Assembly: GCF_014192275.1 (NCBI RefSeq)
Contig: NZ_JACHXR010000001.1
Coordinates: 620,001 to 684,000, forward strand
Reading direction: 5' to 3'
Origin: Halomonas stenophila
GTDB lineage: Bacteria; Pseudomonadota; Gammaproteobacteria; Pseudomonadales; Halomonadaceae
Length of the DNA stretch: 64,000 nucleotides
The position numbers were made by a program, and so were the translations under genes. Within the stretch, counting starts at the first letter, position 1. Each line of letters begins with the position of its first letter. The notes under the pieces are model-generated. The model was given only the letters and a program-made list of their open reading frames with translations, did not search any database and was not told the DNA's origin. This document shows, piece after piece, positions 15,655 through 26,235 of the stretch.

Positions 15655-17844
15655 ATGTCTGACGCATCCCGTAGCCCTTCTCCTGCCGATGACGAGATCG
15701 ATCTCGGTCGACTCTTCGGCCTGCTTCTCGATCACAAGTGGTGGATTGCCGGCACGACGCTGGTCTTTGCCTTGATCGGGGTGACCTACGCCCTGCTCGC
15801 CACACCTGTGTACCGGGCCGAGGCCCTGGTGCAGGTGGAAGAGGAAGCTCCCGGCATGAACCCGCTTGACGATGTGACCAGCCTGCTGGGCGGCGAACCG
15901 CCCTCCCAGGTCGAGATCGAGATCATCCGCTCGCGCATGGTGCTGGGGGACGCGGTCAATCTGCTCAACCTGGATATCGTGGTCGAGCCGCAGCGGTTGC
16001 CCCTGGTGGGCGATTTCCTGGTCCGCCATGATATCGAGCGGCCGGGCTTCGCCGACGGCTGGGCGAGCACCTGGGCCGGCGAACGAATCGCCATCAGCGA
16101 GATGCCGGTGACCGATGCCTGGCGCGGTGAGCCCCTGGAGCTCGAGGTGCTGGAGGGTGACCGCTACCGCCTCTTTTACGACGGCGAGAGCCTTGGCGAG
16201 GGGCAGGTCGGGCAACTGGAGAGCTTCGAGAACGGCGAGGTGTCGCTGCGGGTCACCGACCTGGCCGCCGCGCCCGGCGCCCGGTTCGAGATCACCCACG
16301 TCAAGCATATGACCGCCTTTCTCGATCTTCGCAGCCAGATCGCGATCAATGAGCAGGGGCAGGAGACGGGGATCCTGAACTGGTCGATGACGGGCCCCCA
16401 GCCCGAGGCCCTGCAGACGACCCTCAATACCGTGGCCGATATCTACGTCTCCCAGAATGTGCGCCGCCAATCCGAGGAGGCGCGCAAGAGCCTCGAGTTC
16501 CTGGATGAGCAGGTCCCCAAGGTCCGCGCCGACCTGCGGGCCGCCGAGAATCGCCTGAACGCCTACCGTGCCGACCAGGACAGCGTCGACCTCTCCCTCG
16601 AGACCCAGGCGGTCCTCGAGCGCCTGGTCAGCCTCGAGAGCCAGCTCAATGAGCTGGAGTTCACCGAGACCGAGATCTCCCGGAACTTTACCCCGGGCCA
16701 CCCGACCTATGCGGCGCTGCTCGACAAGAAACAGCAGCTCGAGCGGGAGCGGGCCAAGCTCAACGAGCAGATCGACGGGCTCCCGGAGACCCAGCAGGAG
16801 ATCCTGCGCCTGCAGCGCGACGTGGAGGTCAGCCAGGAGATCTACGTTCAACTGCTCAACAAGGTGCAGGAGATGGAGATCGCCGAGGCGAGCACGGTGG
16901 GCAATGTGCGCATCCTCGACCAGGCGGCCACCCTGCCGGAACCCGTCAAGCCCAACAAGCCACTGATCGTCGTGGTGGCGACCCTGCTGGGCGGCATGCT
17001 GGCCGTGGGCGGTGTGCTGCTGCGGGCCGCCTTCCACCGTGGCGTGGAGGCGCCGGAGCAGATCCAGGAGACCGGCCTTTCCGTCTATGCCACCGTGCCC
17101 CTCTCCGAGGAGCAGGGCAAGCTCGTCAAGCGCATCAAGCACCGCAAGGATGGCCATGGAAATGCGGTGGCAACCGCCGTGCTCGCTGAGCGAGCCCCGG
17201 CCGATACTTCCATCGAGGCCCTGCGCGGGCTGCGCACCAGCCTCCACTTCGCCATGCTGGAAGCGGGCAACAAGCGCCTGATGATCACCGGCCCCAGCCC
17301 CGGTATCGGCAAGAGCTTCATCACGGTCAACCTCGGCGCCGTATGCGCCCAGGCGGGGCAGCGGGTGCTGGTGGTGGATGCCGATATGCGCAAGGGCCAT
17401 ATCCACCATGCCTTCGGTCATCCCAGCGAAGGGGGGCTCTCCGACCTGCTTTCCGGCAAGAGTGCCCCGGACGAGCAGATCCGCTCCACCACGATGGATG
17501 GCCTGGATTACGTGGCCCGCGGCACGGCACCGCCCAACCCCTCGGAACTGCTGATGGGCGAGCGCTTCACCGCCTTCCTCGAGGAAGCCGAGGCCCGGTA
17601 TGACCTGGTGATCATCGACACCCCGCCGGTGCTGGCGGTGACGGATGCCTCCGTGGTCGGCGCACAGTGCGGGACCACCCTGATGGTGGCGCGCTTCCAG
17701 CTCAACCCGGCCAAGGAGATCACCATCGCCAGGGAGCGGCTGGAAAACGCCGGCGTCACGGTCAAGGGCGCGATCCTCAACGCCATGGAGCGCAAGGCCG
17801 CCACCAGTTACGGCTACGGCTACTACAGCTACTCCTACAAGTAG
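15655..17844 (+). CDS. wzc: Wzc, tyrosine autokinase and polysaccharide co-polymerase
   Basis: 729 residues from ATG 15655. An N-terminal Wzz domain has TM1 at about 25-45 (WWIAGTTLVFALIGVTYALL), a long periplasmic coiled-coil region with a PNKP-like TM2 approach (PVKPNKPLIVVVATLLGGML), and then a cytoplasmic BY-kinase. Kinase motifs are Walker A GPSPGIGKS, Walker A' VLVVDADMRKG, Walker B LVIIDTPPV, and a tyrosine-rich tail (SYGYGYYSYSYK). Wzc controls chain length and export with Wza and Wzb. A longer frame from 15622 adds 11 residues without a better binding site. Confidence 0.95.
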   Translation: MSDASRSPSPADDEIDLGRLFGLLLDHKWWIAGTTLVFALIGVTYALLATPVYRAEALVQVEEEAPGMNPLDDVTSLLGGEPPSQVEIEIIRSRMVLGDAVNLLNLDIVVEPQRLPLVGDFLVRHDIERPGFADGWASTWAGERIAISEMPVTDAWRGEPLELEVLEGDRYRLFYDGESLGEGQVGQLESFENGEVSLRVTDLAAAPGARFEITHVKHMTAFLDLRSQIAINEQGQETGILNWSMTGPQPEALQTTLNTVADIYVSQNVRRQSEEARKSLEFLDEQVPKVRADLRAAENRLNAYRADQDSVDLSLETQAVLERLVSLESQLNELEFTETEISRNFTPGHPTYAALLDKKQQLERERAKLNEQIDGLPETQQEILRLQRDVEVSQEIYVQLLNKVQEMEIAEASTVGNVRILDQAATLPEPVKPNKPLIVVVATLLGGMLAVGGVLLRAAFHRGVEAPEQIQETGLSVYATVPLSEEQGKLVKRIKHRKDGHGNAVATAVLAERAPADTSIEALRGLRTSLHFAMLEAGNKRLMITGPSPGIGKSFITVNLGAVCAQAGQRVLVVDADMRKGHIHHAFGHPSEGGLSDLLSGKSAPDEQIRSTTMDGLDYVARGTAPPNPSELLMGERFTAFLEEAEARYDLVIIDTPPVLAVTDASVVGAQCGTTLMVARFQLNPAKEITIARERLENAGVTVKGAILNAMERKAATSYGYGYYSYSYK

Positions 17845-17856
17845 GTGGATGGCTCG

Positions 17857-17883
17857 CCACTGGGTACATTTCGTGCCCAGTGG
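17857..17883 (+). terminator. Hairpin after wzc
   Basis: CCACTGGG (17857-17864) and CCCAGTGG (17876-17883) form a perfect stem just after the wzc stop. There is no T run, so it may be an attenuating or RNA-stabilising hairpin rather than a full terminator. The rest of the 257-base gap holds no gene. Confidence 0.4.
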
Positions 17884-18101
17884 CCTTGGGAAGAACAGAT
17901 AGAACAGAAAGAACGCTCGCGACATAAACCATATAAATGCGAGTGGATGCGAGACAGGGACGAAGGCACGCCAGCCGAAACGCGCTCGTCGGGAGAGTCC
18001 CGCCGAGCATGTGGCGTCGCGCACTTTGTGCGTCGCGCCTGACTGCCTGTGGCGAGCTTATGTCTCATTCTTCGCGCAATCATCTTTTGGATAGATAACC
18101 C

Positions 18102-19865
18102 ATGGATTGGGACGCTTATCTCTCGATCGCCGTCGTCGTGGCGGTACTCGCAGGGCTCGTACTGACGCGCGTCGCCCCCGACGTGATCCTCATGGCGGCC
18201 CTGGCAACCCTTGCCATCACTGGCGTACTGACCCCCGTCGAGGCCCTGCAGGGCTTCGCCAACCCGGGGGTGATGACCATCGCCACCCTCTATGTGGTCG
18301 CCGCCGGGCTCAAGGAGACCGGTGCCGTCCAGTTCATCGCCCACCGGCTGCTCGGTCAGCCGGCCACGCTTCGACGCGCCCAGCTGCGCATGCTGGTACC
18401 GGCCGGCGGCCTCAGCGCCTTCATGAACAACACCACCGTGGTGGCGATGTTCATTCCCGCCGTTCAGGAGTGGGCCTACCGGCTCAAGCTCCCTCCCTCC
18501 AAGCTGTTACTCCCCCTGAGCTATGCCGCCATCCTCGGCGGCACCTGCACGCTGATAGGCACCAGTACCAACCTGGTGGTCGATGGCCTGCTGCAGAGCG
18601 AGCGCGGCATCGCCCTCGGCATGTTCGAACTGGCCTGGGTGGGCGTGCCGCTGCTGGTGATCGGCGGCGGCTTTCTGTGGCTGTTCGCCGGGCGGCTGCT
18701 GCCCGATCGGGAGAGTGTCATCGAGCAGTTCGACCAGGCCCGCGAGTATTGCGTGGAGGTGGTGGTCGAATCTGCTGGCCCGCTGGTGGGCAAGAGCATC
18801 CAGGAAGCCGGGCTGCGCCACCTGCGCCATGGTTACCTCGCCGAGATCCAGCGTGGCGACAGACTGCTGACCGTGGTCTCGCCGGATACCGACCTCCAGG
18901 CTGGCGATATCCTGATGTTCATCGGCGCCCCCGAGTGCGCCCGCGAGCTCCGTCGCGTGCATGGCCTGAAGCCCGCCAACGGCGACGTGCACAAGCTGGA
19001 TGTGGCCCATCATCGGCGCTGCCTGGTGGAGGCGGTGATCGGCCCGGACTTCGCCGGCCTGGGCCAGACGATTCGCGAGTCGCGCTTCCGCTCGCGTTTC
19101 CAGGCGGTGATCCTCTCCATCTCCCGTGAGGGCCGGCGCCTGCCCGGCAAGGTGGGCGACATCAGGCTGAAGGTGGGCGACACCCTGCTGCTGGAGACGG
19201 CCCAGGATTTCGTCGACCAGTACCGCTACCGCAAGGACTTCCTGCTGGTCAGCGCGCTGCATGACTCCACGCCGCCGGATTATCGCAAGGCGCCGCTGGC
19301 GCTGGGCATCCTGGGGCTGATGGTGTCGCTGAGTGCCTTCGGCGTGCTGAGTATCCTGGAGGCGGCGATGCTCGCCGCGGGCGGCATGCTCACTAGCCAA
19401 TGCATCACCCCCAGCAAGGCTCGTCGCTACGTCAACCTGCAGGTGCTGATCGTGATCGCCGCCTCCTTTGCCCTAGGCGCCGCCATGACCGAGACCGGCG
19501 CGGCCCGATCCATCGCCTCGCTGCTGGTAGGCGGTGTGACCGCTCCCTGGTTGGCACTGGCGCTGGTCTATGCGCTCACGGTGCTGTTCACCGAGCTGAT
19601 CACCAACAACGCCGCCGCCGTGCTGATGTTCCCCATCGCCAGCGCTGTCGTCGATCAACTGGGCGTCGACTTCATGCCGTTCGCCATCGCCATCATGGTC
19701 GCCGCCTCCGCCAGTTTCATGACCCCGCTGGGCTACCAGACCAACCTGATGGTCTACGGCCCCGGGGGTTATCGGTTCAGCGACTACCTTCGTATCGGCT
19801 TCCCGTTGAGCGTGCTGGTCGGTGTCACCGCCGTTGCCCTGATCCCCATGGTCTGGGCATTTTAA
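18102..19865 (+). CDS. SLC13-type anion permease with two RCK_C domains, probable sulfate importer
   Basis: 587 residues. Two halves of about five or six membrane helices flank a soluble middle (about residues 205-375) containing two TrkA_C/RCK_C-like domains ([20 protein letters not shown] and [20 protein letters not shown]). The family signature loops are present: [42 protein letters not shown] and [12 protein letters not shown]. Such proteins transport dicarboxylates or sulfate with sodium. Placement between wzc and cysQ/D/N points to sulfate, which is inference. A close paralogue lies at 46026-47792. Confidence 0.85.
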   Translation: MDWDAYLSIAVVVAVLAGLVLTRVAPDVILMAALATLAITGVLTPVEALQGFANPGVMTIATLYVVAAGLKETGAVQFIAHRLLGQPATLRRAQLRMLVPAGGLSAFMNNTTVVAMFIPAVQEWAYRLKLPPSKLLLPLSYAAILGGTCTLIGTSTNLVVDGLLQSERGIALGMFELAWVGVPLLVIGGGFLWLFAGRLLPDRESVIEQFDQAREYCVEVVVESAGPLVGKSIQEAGLRHLRHGYLAEIQRGDRLLTVVSPDTDLQAGDILMFIGAPECARELRRVHGLKPANGDVHKLDVAHHRRCLVEAVIGPDFAGLGQTIRESRFRSRFQAVILSISREGRRLPGKVGDIRLKVGDTLLLETAQDFVDQYRYRKDFLLVSALHDSTPPDYRKAPLALGILGLMVSLSAFGVLSILEAAMLAAGGMLTSQCITPSKARRYVNLQVLIVIAASFALGAAMTETGAARSIASLLVGGVTAPWLALALVYALTVLFTELITNNAAAVLMFPIASAVVDQLGVDFMPFAIAIMVAASASFMTPLGYQTNLMVYGPGGYRFSDYLRIGFPLSVLVGVTAVALIPMVWAF

Positions 19866-19918
19866 ACCCCATACTTCAAACGCCGAACCCTACTAAACCA
19901 CATGCCCCAAACCCCACT

Positions 19919-21256
19919 ATGCTAACCAAGCTCTCACAACGCCTTAAGGGCAACCTGATTCTCCCCCTGGCCCGCACTTTCATCGCCCGTGGCATCGCCG
20001 CTCTGGGGGGGCTCCTGCTATTGATGGTGCTCGGTCGCCTGTATGGCCCGGTGGGCGTCGGTGTCTTCGCCCTGGCACAGAGTGTCTATCTGGGTGCCGG
20101 CATCCTGGCCCGCTATGGCATGGACAACGCCCTGATGCGCTACGTAGGGCAGGACCACGCCTCCAGCGCAATCAAGACCTACCTGCGCTGGGCCGTGACC
20201 CGGTCCTTCGGTCTGAGCCTATTGGCGGCGGTGATGGTCTTCCTGCTGCGCAACCATTTCGCCGCCTGGTTCGATGCCCCCATGCTCGCGGGTGTACTGC
20301 CCGGCATCGCCCTGACCATCCCGGCCTTCACCGTGGCCTTCGTGCTGGGCGGATTCATGAAGGGCATCCGTAGACCTGCTACAGCCTGCCTACTGGAAAA
20401 CGGCAGTATTTCTCTGATTGCTAGCGTCCTTGTGCTGGTTCTGCATCTCCTCTCGTCGTTGGGTATCGCTAATGCCGGCTGGGCCATGGCCCTGGCCGCC
20501 TGGCTGGTGTTGGGGCTGGGCGCCTGGCATGCTCGGCGCTGGTTTGCCCAGCAGAGCTTGCAAGTTGCACACAAGCCGACAACGCGTCAGGAGTTCGCGG
20601 AGAGTTCTCGTGCTTTCTTCGTGATGAGCCTCGCCCAGTTCATGCAGCAAGTCCTCGGCATCTTGATAGCTGGCTGGTTGCTGGGTAGCGCCGAGCTGGG
20701 GCTCTTCCGGTCCGCCGAACGCTCGGCCTTCCTGATCACCTTTATCTTGTTGGTCATCAATGCGGTACTCCCCCCGCGATTCGCCACTTTGTATCGGCAG
20801 GGCAACCTTGTCGGCTTGAATGCCTTGGCACGCAAGGGGGCTCTGCTGGGGGTGGCCATGGCCTCGCCTTTGCTGCTGGTTTGCCTACTGGTGCCACACT
20901 GGGTACTAGGCCTGTTTGGTCCAGAGTTCTCTGAGGCTGCCAACCTGCTGCGTATCATCGCCATGGCACAGCTGGTCAACGTGGCCACCGGCTCAGTGGG
21001 CTTTCTACTCAATATGACCGGGCATGAGAAGCTGATGCGGAACATCGCCCTGAGCTGTAATGCCTTGGGTCTCGCCATGTTCTTTATCCTGATTCCCTTG
21101 CTGGGTGCCTTGGGTGCCGCCGTGGCTTTGGCGCTGGTTCTGGTGTTGCAGAACCTTACCGCGTTGGTGTTCGTGTGGCGCAAGCTGGGTATCTGGATGC
21201 TCCCCATTCCCAATATTCTCAAATGGATGCAAATCGATCGCCAGGAGGCACTGTGA
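19919..21256 (+). CDS. wzx: Wzx-type polysaccharide flippase (MOP superfamily)
   Basis: 445 residues with about 12 membrane helices and the MOP pattern: an early ARTFIARGIAALGGLLLLMVLGR, a FALAQSVYLGAGILARYGMDNALMRYV segment and a late RNIALSCNALGLAMFFILIP. It flips undecaprenyl-linked repeat units to the periplasm. The ATG at 19919 has no clear ribosome binding site, but preceding in-frame residues are low-complexity Pro/Thr and unlikely to be coding. Its TGA overlaps the cysQ ATG, which couples the flippase to sulfur-metabolism genes in one operon. Confidence 0.9.
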   Translation: MLTKLSQRLKGNLILPLARTFIARGIAALGGLLLLMVLGRLYGPVGVGVFALAQSVYLGAGILARYGMDNALMRYVGQDHASSAIKTYLRWAVTRSFGLSLLAAVMVFLLRNHFAAWFDAPMLAGVLPGIALTIPAFTVAFVLGGFMKGIRRPATACLLENGSISLIASVLVLVLHLLSSLGIANAGWAMALAAWLVLGLGAWHARRWFAQQSLQVAHKPTTRQEFAESSRAFFVMSLAQFMQQVLGILIAGWLLGSAELGLFRSAERSAFLITFILLVINAVLPPRFATLYRQGNLVGLNALARKGALLGVAMASPLLLVCLLVPHWVLGLFGPEFSEAANLLRIIAMAQLVNVATGSVGFLLNMTGHEKLMRNIALSCNALGLAMFFILIPLLGALGAAVALALVLVLQNLTALVFVWRKLGIWMLPIPNILKWMQIDRQEAL

Positions 21257-22080
21257 TGAAACGCCCAAACCTTGAACAACGCCAGGCCTTGCTCACCGGC
21301 GTGGAAGCTGCCGGGTGGAAGGTGCTGGAGGTTTACCGCCGAGACTTCGACGTCGAGACCAAGGAAGACGAGAGTCCGCTGACAGAGGCCGACATGGCAT
21401 CTCACCATGCCCTGGTGGCCCTGCTAGAGGGGATGACTCCCGAGTTACCGACCCTCTCCGAAGAGTCCGCCGAGATTCCGTTCTCTACCCGCCAGTCCTG
21501 GGAGCGCTACTGGCTGATCGATCCGCTGGATGGCACCAAGGAATTCATCAAGAAGAACGGAGAGTTCACCCTCAATGTGGCGCTGATCGAAAACGGCGTC
21601 CCAGTGTTCGGCATCGTGCATGCGCCGGCACTCGGGGTGAGCTGGTGGGGCCAGGTAGGCGAGGGCGCCTGGAAGGTGCAGGGCAACCAGTCCACCGCGA
21701 TACAGGTGCGGGATCTCCCCGATCCCGAGCAGGCACCATGGAAGGTGGTGGGTAGTCGTTCCCATGGTTCCGAGGAGTTCGAGGCATTCTGTTCTCGTCT
21801 GCCACATCACGAACGCGTTTCCATGGGCAGCTCGCTGAAACTGTGCCTGGTCGCCGAGGGTGAGGCCGATTTATATCCCCGATTGGCGCCTACCTGCGAG
21901 TGGGATACCGCCGCCGCCCAGGCTGTGGTCATCGCTGCCGGCGGGGAAGTCCTGAATGCCCAGACATTCGAGCCGCTGCGCTGTAACCAGCAGGACAGCG
22001 TGCTCAACCCGTTCTTCATCGTCTGTGGACAGCGTGACGAGCGCTGGGAAGAGGCACTTCACGCGAGTCTGAAGAAGTAA
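21256..22080 (+). CDS. cysQ: CysQ, 3'(2'),5'-bisphosphate nucleotidase
   Basis: 274 residues of the inositol-monophosphatase fold. It shows metal-binding DESPLTEAD, LSEESAE and the signature WLIDPLDGTKEFIKKNGEFT, then the late CEWDTAAAQAVVIAAGG. It hydrolyses 3'-phosphoadenosine 5'-phosphate (PAP), the product of sulfotransferases, to AMP and so keeps sulfation running. ATG 21256 has CCAGGAGG upstream and overlaps the wzx stop. Its presence here fits a high PAP load from the three sulfotransferases of this locus. Confidence 0.95.
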   Translation: MKRPNLEQRQALLTGVEAAGWKVLEVYRRDFDVETKEDESPLTEADMASHHALVALLEGMTPELPTLSEESAEIPFSTRQSWERYWLIDPLDGTKEFIKKNGEFTLNVALIENGVPVFGIVHAPALGVSWWGQVGEGAWKVQGNQSTAIQVRDLPDPEQAPWKVVGSRSHGSEEFEAFCSRLPHHERVSMGSSLKLCLVAEGEADLYPRLAPTCEWDTAAAQAVVIAAGGEVLNAQTFEPLRCNQQDSVLNPFFIVCGQRDERWEEALHASLKK

Positions 22081-22178
22081 GATAAAAGAAAGAAGGAGAA
22101 GGTGTTTCTTATCTCTTCGGCCGCGAAGCGGCGTCTTCCCTCTGATCGCCGATACATCCACTTTTTGAGGTCACTGTT

Positions 22179-23096
22179 ATGCCTGAATTATCCGCCGAGA
22201 GGCAGACTCATCTGAAACAACTCGAAGCCGAGTCGATTCACATCATCCGTGAGGTGGCCGCCGAGTTCGCCAACCCGGTGATGATGTACTCCATCGGTAA
22301 GGACTCCTCGGTGATGCTTCACCTGGCGCGCAAGGCCTTCTACCCCGGAACGCCCCCGTTCCCGCTGATGCACGTCAACACCACTTGGAAGTTCCGCGAG
22401 ATGATCGAGTTCCGCGACCGCATGGCCGCGGAAGCCGGGATGGACCTCCTCGAGCACATCAACGAGGAAGGGCGCGAGGCCAACATCAACCCCTTCGATC
22501 ATGGCAGCGCCAAGTATACTGATATCATGAAGACCGCGGCGCTCAAGCAGGCGTTGGACAAGCACGGCTTCGACGCCGCCTTCGGCGGGGCGCGACGCGA
22601 CGAGGAAGCCTCACGGGCCAAGGAGCGGGTCTACTCCTTCCGCGACAAGCACCACCGCTGGGACCCCAAGAACCAGCGCCCGGAGCTGTGGAGCGTCTAC
22701 AACGCCAAGGTCAACAAGGGCGAGTCGATCCGTGTCTTCCCACTCTCCAACTGGACCGAGCTGGATATCTGGCAGTACATCTACCTGGAATCGATCCCCA
22801 TCGTGCCCCTGTATTTCTCGGCACCGCGCCCGGTCGTTGAGCGCGACGGCATGCAGATCATGGTCGACGATGAGCGGCTGCCCCTCGAAGAGGGCGAGGT
22901 CCCTGAGGAGAAGTGGGTGCGCTTCCGCACGCTCGGCTGCTACCCCCTGACCGGCGCCGTGGAATCCAGGGCCGCGACCCTGCCCGAGATCATCCAGGAG
23001 ATGCTGCTCACCCGCACCAGCGAACGCTCCGGCCGCGCCATCGACCACGACCAGGCCGGCTCGATGGAGAAGAAGAAGCGTGAGGGGTACTTCTAA
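22179..23096 (+). CDS. cysD: CysD, sulfate adenylyltransferase subunit 2
   Basis: 305 residues of the PP-loop ATP pyrophosphatase type, with the [17 protein letters not shown] loop, [21 protein letters not shown] and the [23 protein letters not shown] block. With CysN it forms APS from ATP and sulfate. GAGGT precedes ATG 22179. The 98-base leader contains a purine-rich run (22081-22102) and a small CTTCG/CGAAG hairpin. Full length for the family, ending KKREGYF as usual. Confidence 0.97.
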   Translation: MPELSAERQTHLKQLEAESIHIIREVAAEFANPVMMYSIGKDSSVMLHLARKAFYPGTPPFPLMHVNTTWKFREMIEFRDRMAAEAGMDLLEHINEEGREANINPFDHGSAKYTDIMKTAALKQALDKHGFDAAFGGARRDEEASRAKERVYSFRDKHHRWDPKNQRPELWSVYNAKVNKGESIRVFPLSNWTELDIWQYIYLESIPIVPLYFSAPRPVVERDGMQIMVDDERLPLEEGEVPEEKWVRFRTLGCYPLTGAVESRAATLPEIIQEMLLTRTSERSGRAIDHDQAGSMEKKKREGYF

Positions 23097-23239
23097 GCGC
23101 GCGAATGGTCGTTGAAACCAAGGAAATCGCCGCCATGCTGTCAGGACTGATTCGCAAGCAGTCCGACTTCGACGCAGGCTGATCGGGTTTCCTTCCTTCT
23201 TCCCTTATCTCTCTTCTCTCTTATATCTAAGGTCATGAC

Positions 23240-24664
23240 ATGTCCCACCAATCTTCCCTGATCGCCGACAACATCGAGCAATACCTCCACGAGCACGAGA
23301 ACAAGGACCTGCTCCGCTTCATCACCTGCGGCAGCGTCGACGACGGCAAGTCGACGCTGATCGGCCGGCTGCTTCACGACTCCAAGATGATCTACGAGGA
23401 TCAGCTGGCCGCCATCACCCAGGCCTCGAAGACCAGCGGCACCACTGGCGACGCCGTGGACCTGGCGCTGCTGGTCGACGGGCTGCAGTCCGAGCGGGAG
23501 CAGGGCATCACCATCGACGTGGCTTACCGCTTCTTCTCCACCGACAAGCGCAAGTTCATCATTGCCGATACGCCCGGGCATGAGCAGTACACCCGCAACA
23601 TGGCCACCGGTGCCTCCACGGCCAGCCTGGCGGTGATCCTGATCGATGCCCGCCACGGCGTGCAGACCCAGACGCGCCGGCACAGTTACATCGCCGACCT
23701 GCTGGGCATCCAGCACCTGGTGATCGCGGTCAACAAGATGGACCTGGTCGACTATAGCCAGGAACGTTTCGAGGAAATCGTCGCCGAGTACCAGAGCTTC
23801 GCCGAGAACCTCAACGCTTGTGACATTCGCTTCGTGCCGCTCTCGGCGCTGGCGGGCGACAACGTCGTCAACGAAAGCACCAGGATGCCCTGGTTCCATG
23901 GTGAGCCGCTCCTCTCGTTGCTGGAGACCGTCGAGATCGCTCATGACAGCAATCTCTCCGACCTGCGGTTACCAGTGCAGTACGTCAACCGCCCCAATCT
24001 CGACTTCCGCGGCTACTGCGGCACGTTGGCGTCGGGCATCCTGCGACCCGGCCAGGATGTCAAGGCACTGCCGTCGAAAAAGACCTCCAAGGTTTCCCGC
24101 ATCGTCACCTTCGACGGCGACCTGGAAGCGGCCTATCCCGGCCAGGCGATCACCATGACCCTGGAGGACGAGCTCGACATCTCCAGGGGTGACTGGATTG
24201 TCGCTGTAGATGCTGAAGTACCTCTCTCTAACGCTTTCGAGGCCGATATCGTATGGATGCACGAGGTACCGCTGGAGCCAGGCCGTCTCTATGACTTCAA
24301 GCTGGCTACCCGGGATCTCTCCGGGCAGGTCCAGTCCATTGTGCATCAGGTCGATGTCAACACCCTGGCGCACAAGGAGGCGGAGCGGCTGGAGCTGAAC
24401 GCCATCGGCCGCTGCCTGGTGGAGCTGACCGCCGAAGTGACGGTGGACGACTACCGTAAGTGCCCAGGCACCGGCAGCTTCATAGTTGTCGACCGGCTGA
24501 GCAACATCACCGTGGGGGCCGGCATGATCCGTGGCGTGTCGCAGGGCAGTGGGCAACTCGCCGGCAAAGTCGACTGGGAGGCCTTCGAGGTTGACCTTAA
24601 TGCTCTAATCCGCAAGCATCTCCCTCACTGGGAAGCAAAGCATATTCATGACCTATTAGAGTGA
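23240..24664 (+). CDS. cysN: CysN, sulfate adenylyltransferase subunit 1 (GTPase)
   Basis: 474 residues of the elongation-factor GTPase family: G1 [10 protein letters not shown]3 DTPGHEQY, G4 NKMD, switch region [20 protein letters not shown], then EF-Tu-like domains 2 and 3. It has no fused APS-kinase domain; a separate CysC is encoded 9.4 kb downstream. GTP hydrolysis drives APS synthesis by CysD. A pyrimidine-rich leader (about 23187-23230) precedes the start. Base composition falls toward the 3' end, where the low-GC core begins. Confidence 0.97.
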   Translation: MSHQSSLIADNIEQYLHEHENKDLLRFITCGSVDDGKSTLIGRLLHDSKMIYEDQLAAITQASKTSGTTGDAVDLALLVDGLQSEREQGITIDVAYRFFSTDKRKFIIADTPGHEQYTRNMATGASTASLAVILIDARHGVQTQTRRHSYIADLLGIQHLVIAVNKMDLVDYSQERFEEIVAEYQSFAENLNACDIRFVPLSALAGDNVVNESTRMPWFHGEPLLSLLETVEIAHDSNLSDLRLPVQYVNRPNLDFRGYCGTLASGILRPGQDVKALPSKKTSKVSRIVTFDGDLEAAYPGQAITMTLEDELDISRGDWIVAVDAEVPLSNAFEADIVWMHEVPLEPGRLYDFKLATRDLSGQVQSIVHQVDVNTLAHKEAERLELNAIGRCLVELTAEVTVDDYRKCPGTGSFIVVDRLSNITVGAGMIRGVSQGSGQLAGKVDWEAFEVDLNALIRKHLPHWEAKHIHDLLE

Positions 24665-24755
24665 CAAACTCTAGGAAAGGTAGTGTGAATTAACTTAAAG
24701 CTGTTTTGGTGGTCTAAAGCTTCGTACATTTGCAGACTAATAGTTGATACTAATA

Positions 24756-25703
24756 ATGGTCCCTATTTTTATATTTTCTCTTCCAAGATCTGGGTCTACA
24801 CTGTTGCAAAGATTGATCAATAAGAGTGATCAAATCGCAACGTCCCCAGAGAGTTGGCTTTTCATAACGACCCTGTCCTGTAGAAGTGAGTTGATAAATA
24901 GTTATTCTGTTTACAGTTCTGTGCATGCAAAAAATGCTATCAACGATTTTATAAAAAACTACGTTGGGGAGTCTGAGTTTAATAGTAAGTGTAAAAATTT
25001 CTTCAATGACGTGCTCCAAGTGGCAGCTAAAGATAAGAGTTTTTTCATTGAAAAAACCCCAAGGAATTTGTTTGTCGCAAAAGATATTATGAGCATCTAT
25101 GGAAATGGCGCCAAGTATCTATGTTTGGTTAGAAACCCTGCAGCAATCGCATGTTCTATGATTTCAACCTGGGGTAAAGGGAGGTGGAACATATATGCTT
25201 TCGAGCAAGACTTTATGCTTGGAATTGATTGCATGATAAAGGTGATGAGTAAAGATGCATGCTTGTCAATAAAATATGAAGATTTGTTAAGTTTCGAAGA
25301 TCAGGAGACAGAAAGGGTTTCACGGTATTTAGGGATAGGGCTTTCTGAACTTAAAGATAAAAAAATTGAAGTTATTGAAGGCAGGATGGGTGATCCTGTC
25401 GGCCAGTATAAATATAGTAAAATTGAAAAAACAAGGAGTAGTGAATGGAAGAAGACGATAAATACATTTACAAAAGTGGCTATGCTGAAAAGTTTGATTA
25501 GGCGAATCGGAAACGACAAGCTGGAGAAATTAGGGTACAGTTATGCTGAAGTTTTAGAAAGTATTAAAATACATGGAAAGTATTCGGCGAGAGATGAGGT
25601 ATTTGATGCCTCGCTGGTCGTTTATGGTGTTTTATATAAGATTTTTCAGCCGTTTATTTTAAAAGAAGTGATTGTTAATAAATTGAGGTTTGCCCTGAGG
25701 TGA
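24756..25703 (+). CDS. Sulfotransferase 1 (Sulfotransfer family, PAPS-dependent)
   Basis: 315 residues from ATG 24756. The N-terminal PAPS 5'-phosphosulfate loop reads FSLPRSGSTLLQRLI. A 3'-phosphate-binding segment follows with YLCLVRNPAAIACSMISTWG, and IKYEDLLSFEDQETERVSRYLG is the usual R-Y-E-D-L block. These mark a soluble sulfotransferase acting on a carbohydrate or lipid-linked acceptor. It opens the low-GC core, and its stop abuts the next ATG. The most likely substrate is the polysaccharide repeat unit; that is inferred from position. Confidence 0.85.
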   Translation: MVPIFIFSLPRSGSTLLQRLINKSDQIATSPESWLFITTLSCRSELINSYSVYSSVHAKNAINDFIKNYVGESEFNSKCKNFFNDVLQVAAKDKSFFIEKTPRNLFVAKDIMSIYGNGAKYLCLVRNPAAIACSMISTWGKGRWNIYAFEQDFMLGIDCMIKVMSKDACLSIKYEDLLSFEDQETERVSRYLGIGLSELKDKKIEVIEGRMGDPVGQYKYSKIEKTRSSEWKKTINTFTKVAMLKSLIRRIGNDKLEKLGYSYAEVLESIKIHGKYSARDEVFDASLVVYGVLYKIFQPFILKEVIVNKLRFALR

Positions 25704-26234
25704 ATGATGAAGAAATATGCAATTGGGCTTATATATATTTCCTTAAAGCTAGTTTCGGTGATGCCTAGTCATCATGTCAGGGATTTTTTTTATAAATCCA
25801 TGAGGTTGAAAAAAAGTAAAAGGTCAGTGATATATTCAGGTGTTGAGATTAGAAATCCATGGAAGATAACGATTGGAGAGAATTCAATAATAGGCGAAGG
25901 ATGTCTTTTGGACGGAAGAAGAAAAATTGAAATTGGAAAGAATGTAAACATTTCCTCGGGAGTATGGATCTGGACGCTTCACCATGATTATAATTGTCCA
26001 AGCTTCTCAGCTATAGGTAGTAAAGTGACAATAGGTGATAGAGCATGGGTTTGTGCGAGGGCTACAATATTGCCAGGTGTTACTGTTGGTGAGGGGGCAG
26101 TAGTTGCTGCTGGAGCAGTTGTTACAAAAGATGTCGCAGCATATTCGGTTGTAGCTGGTGTACCTGCAAAAGAAGTTGCTGAAAGACGTCAAGACCTAAC
26201 GTATCAAACGGGATACCGAATACCTTTTATATGA
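25704..26234 (+). CDS. Hexapeptide-repeat O-acetyltransferase
   Basis: 176 residues forming a left-handed beta helix: repeats ITIGENSIIGEGCLLDGRRK, IEIGKNVNISSGVWIWTLHHDY, VTIGDRAWVCARATILPGVT and VGEGAVVAAGAVVTKDV, ending in VVAGVPAKEV. The family transfers acetyl groups from acetyl-CoA to sugars, and the WTLHHDY histidines fit the catalytic site. ATG 25704 follows the preceding stop without a gap. It probably O-acetylates the polysaccharide. Confidence 0.88.
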   Translation: MMKKYAIGLIYISLKLVSVMPSHHVRDFFYKSMRLKKSKRSVIYSGVEIRNPWKITIGENSIIGEGCLLDGRRKIEIGKNVNISSGVWIWTLHHDYNCPSFSAIGSKVTIGDRAWVCARATILPGVTVGEGAVVAAGAVVTKDVAAYSVVAGVPAKEVAERRQDLTYQTGYRIPFI

Positions 26235-26235
26235 T

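Noticed and set aside
23105..23182. 25-codon frame between cysD and cysN (MVVETKEIAAMLSG...)
   Set aside because: Looks protein-like, but it is too short, has no clear binding site and no recognised family; could be a remnant.
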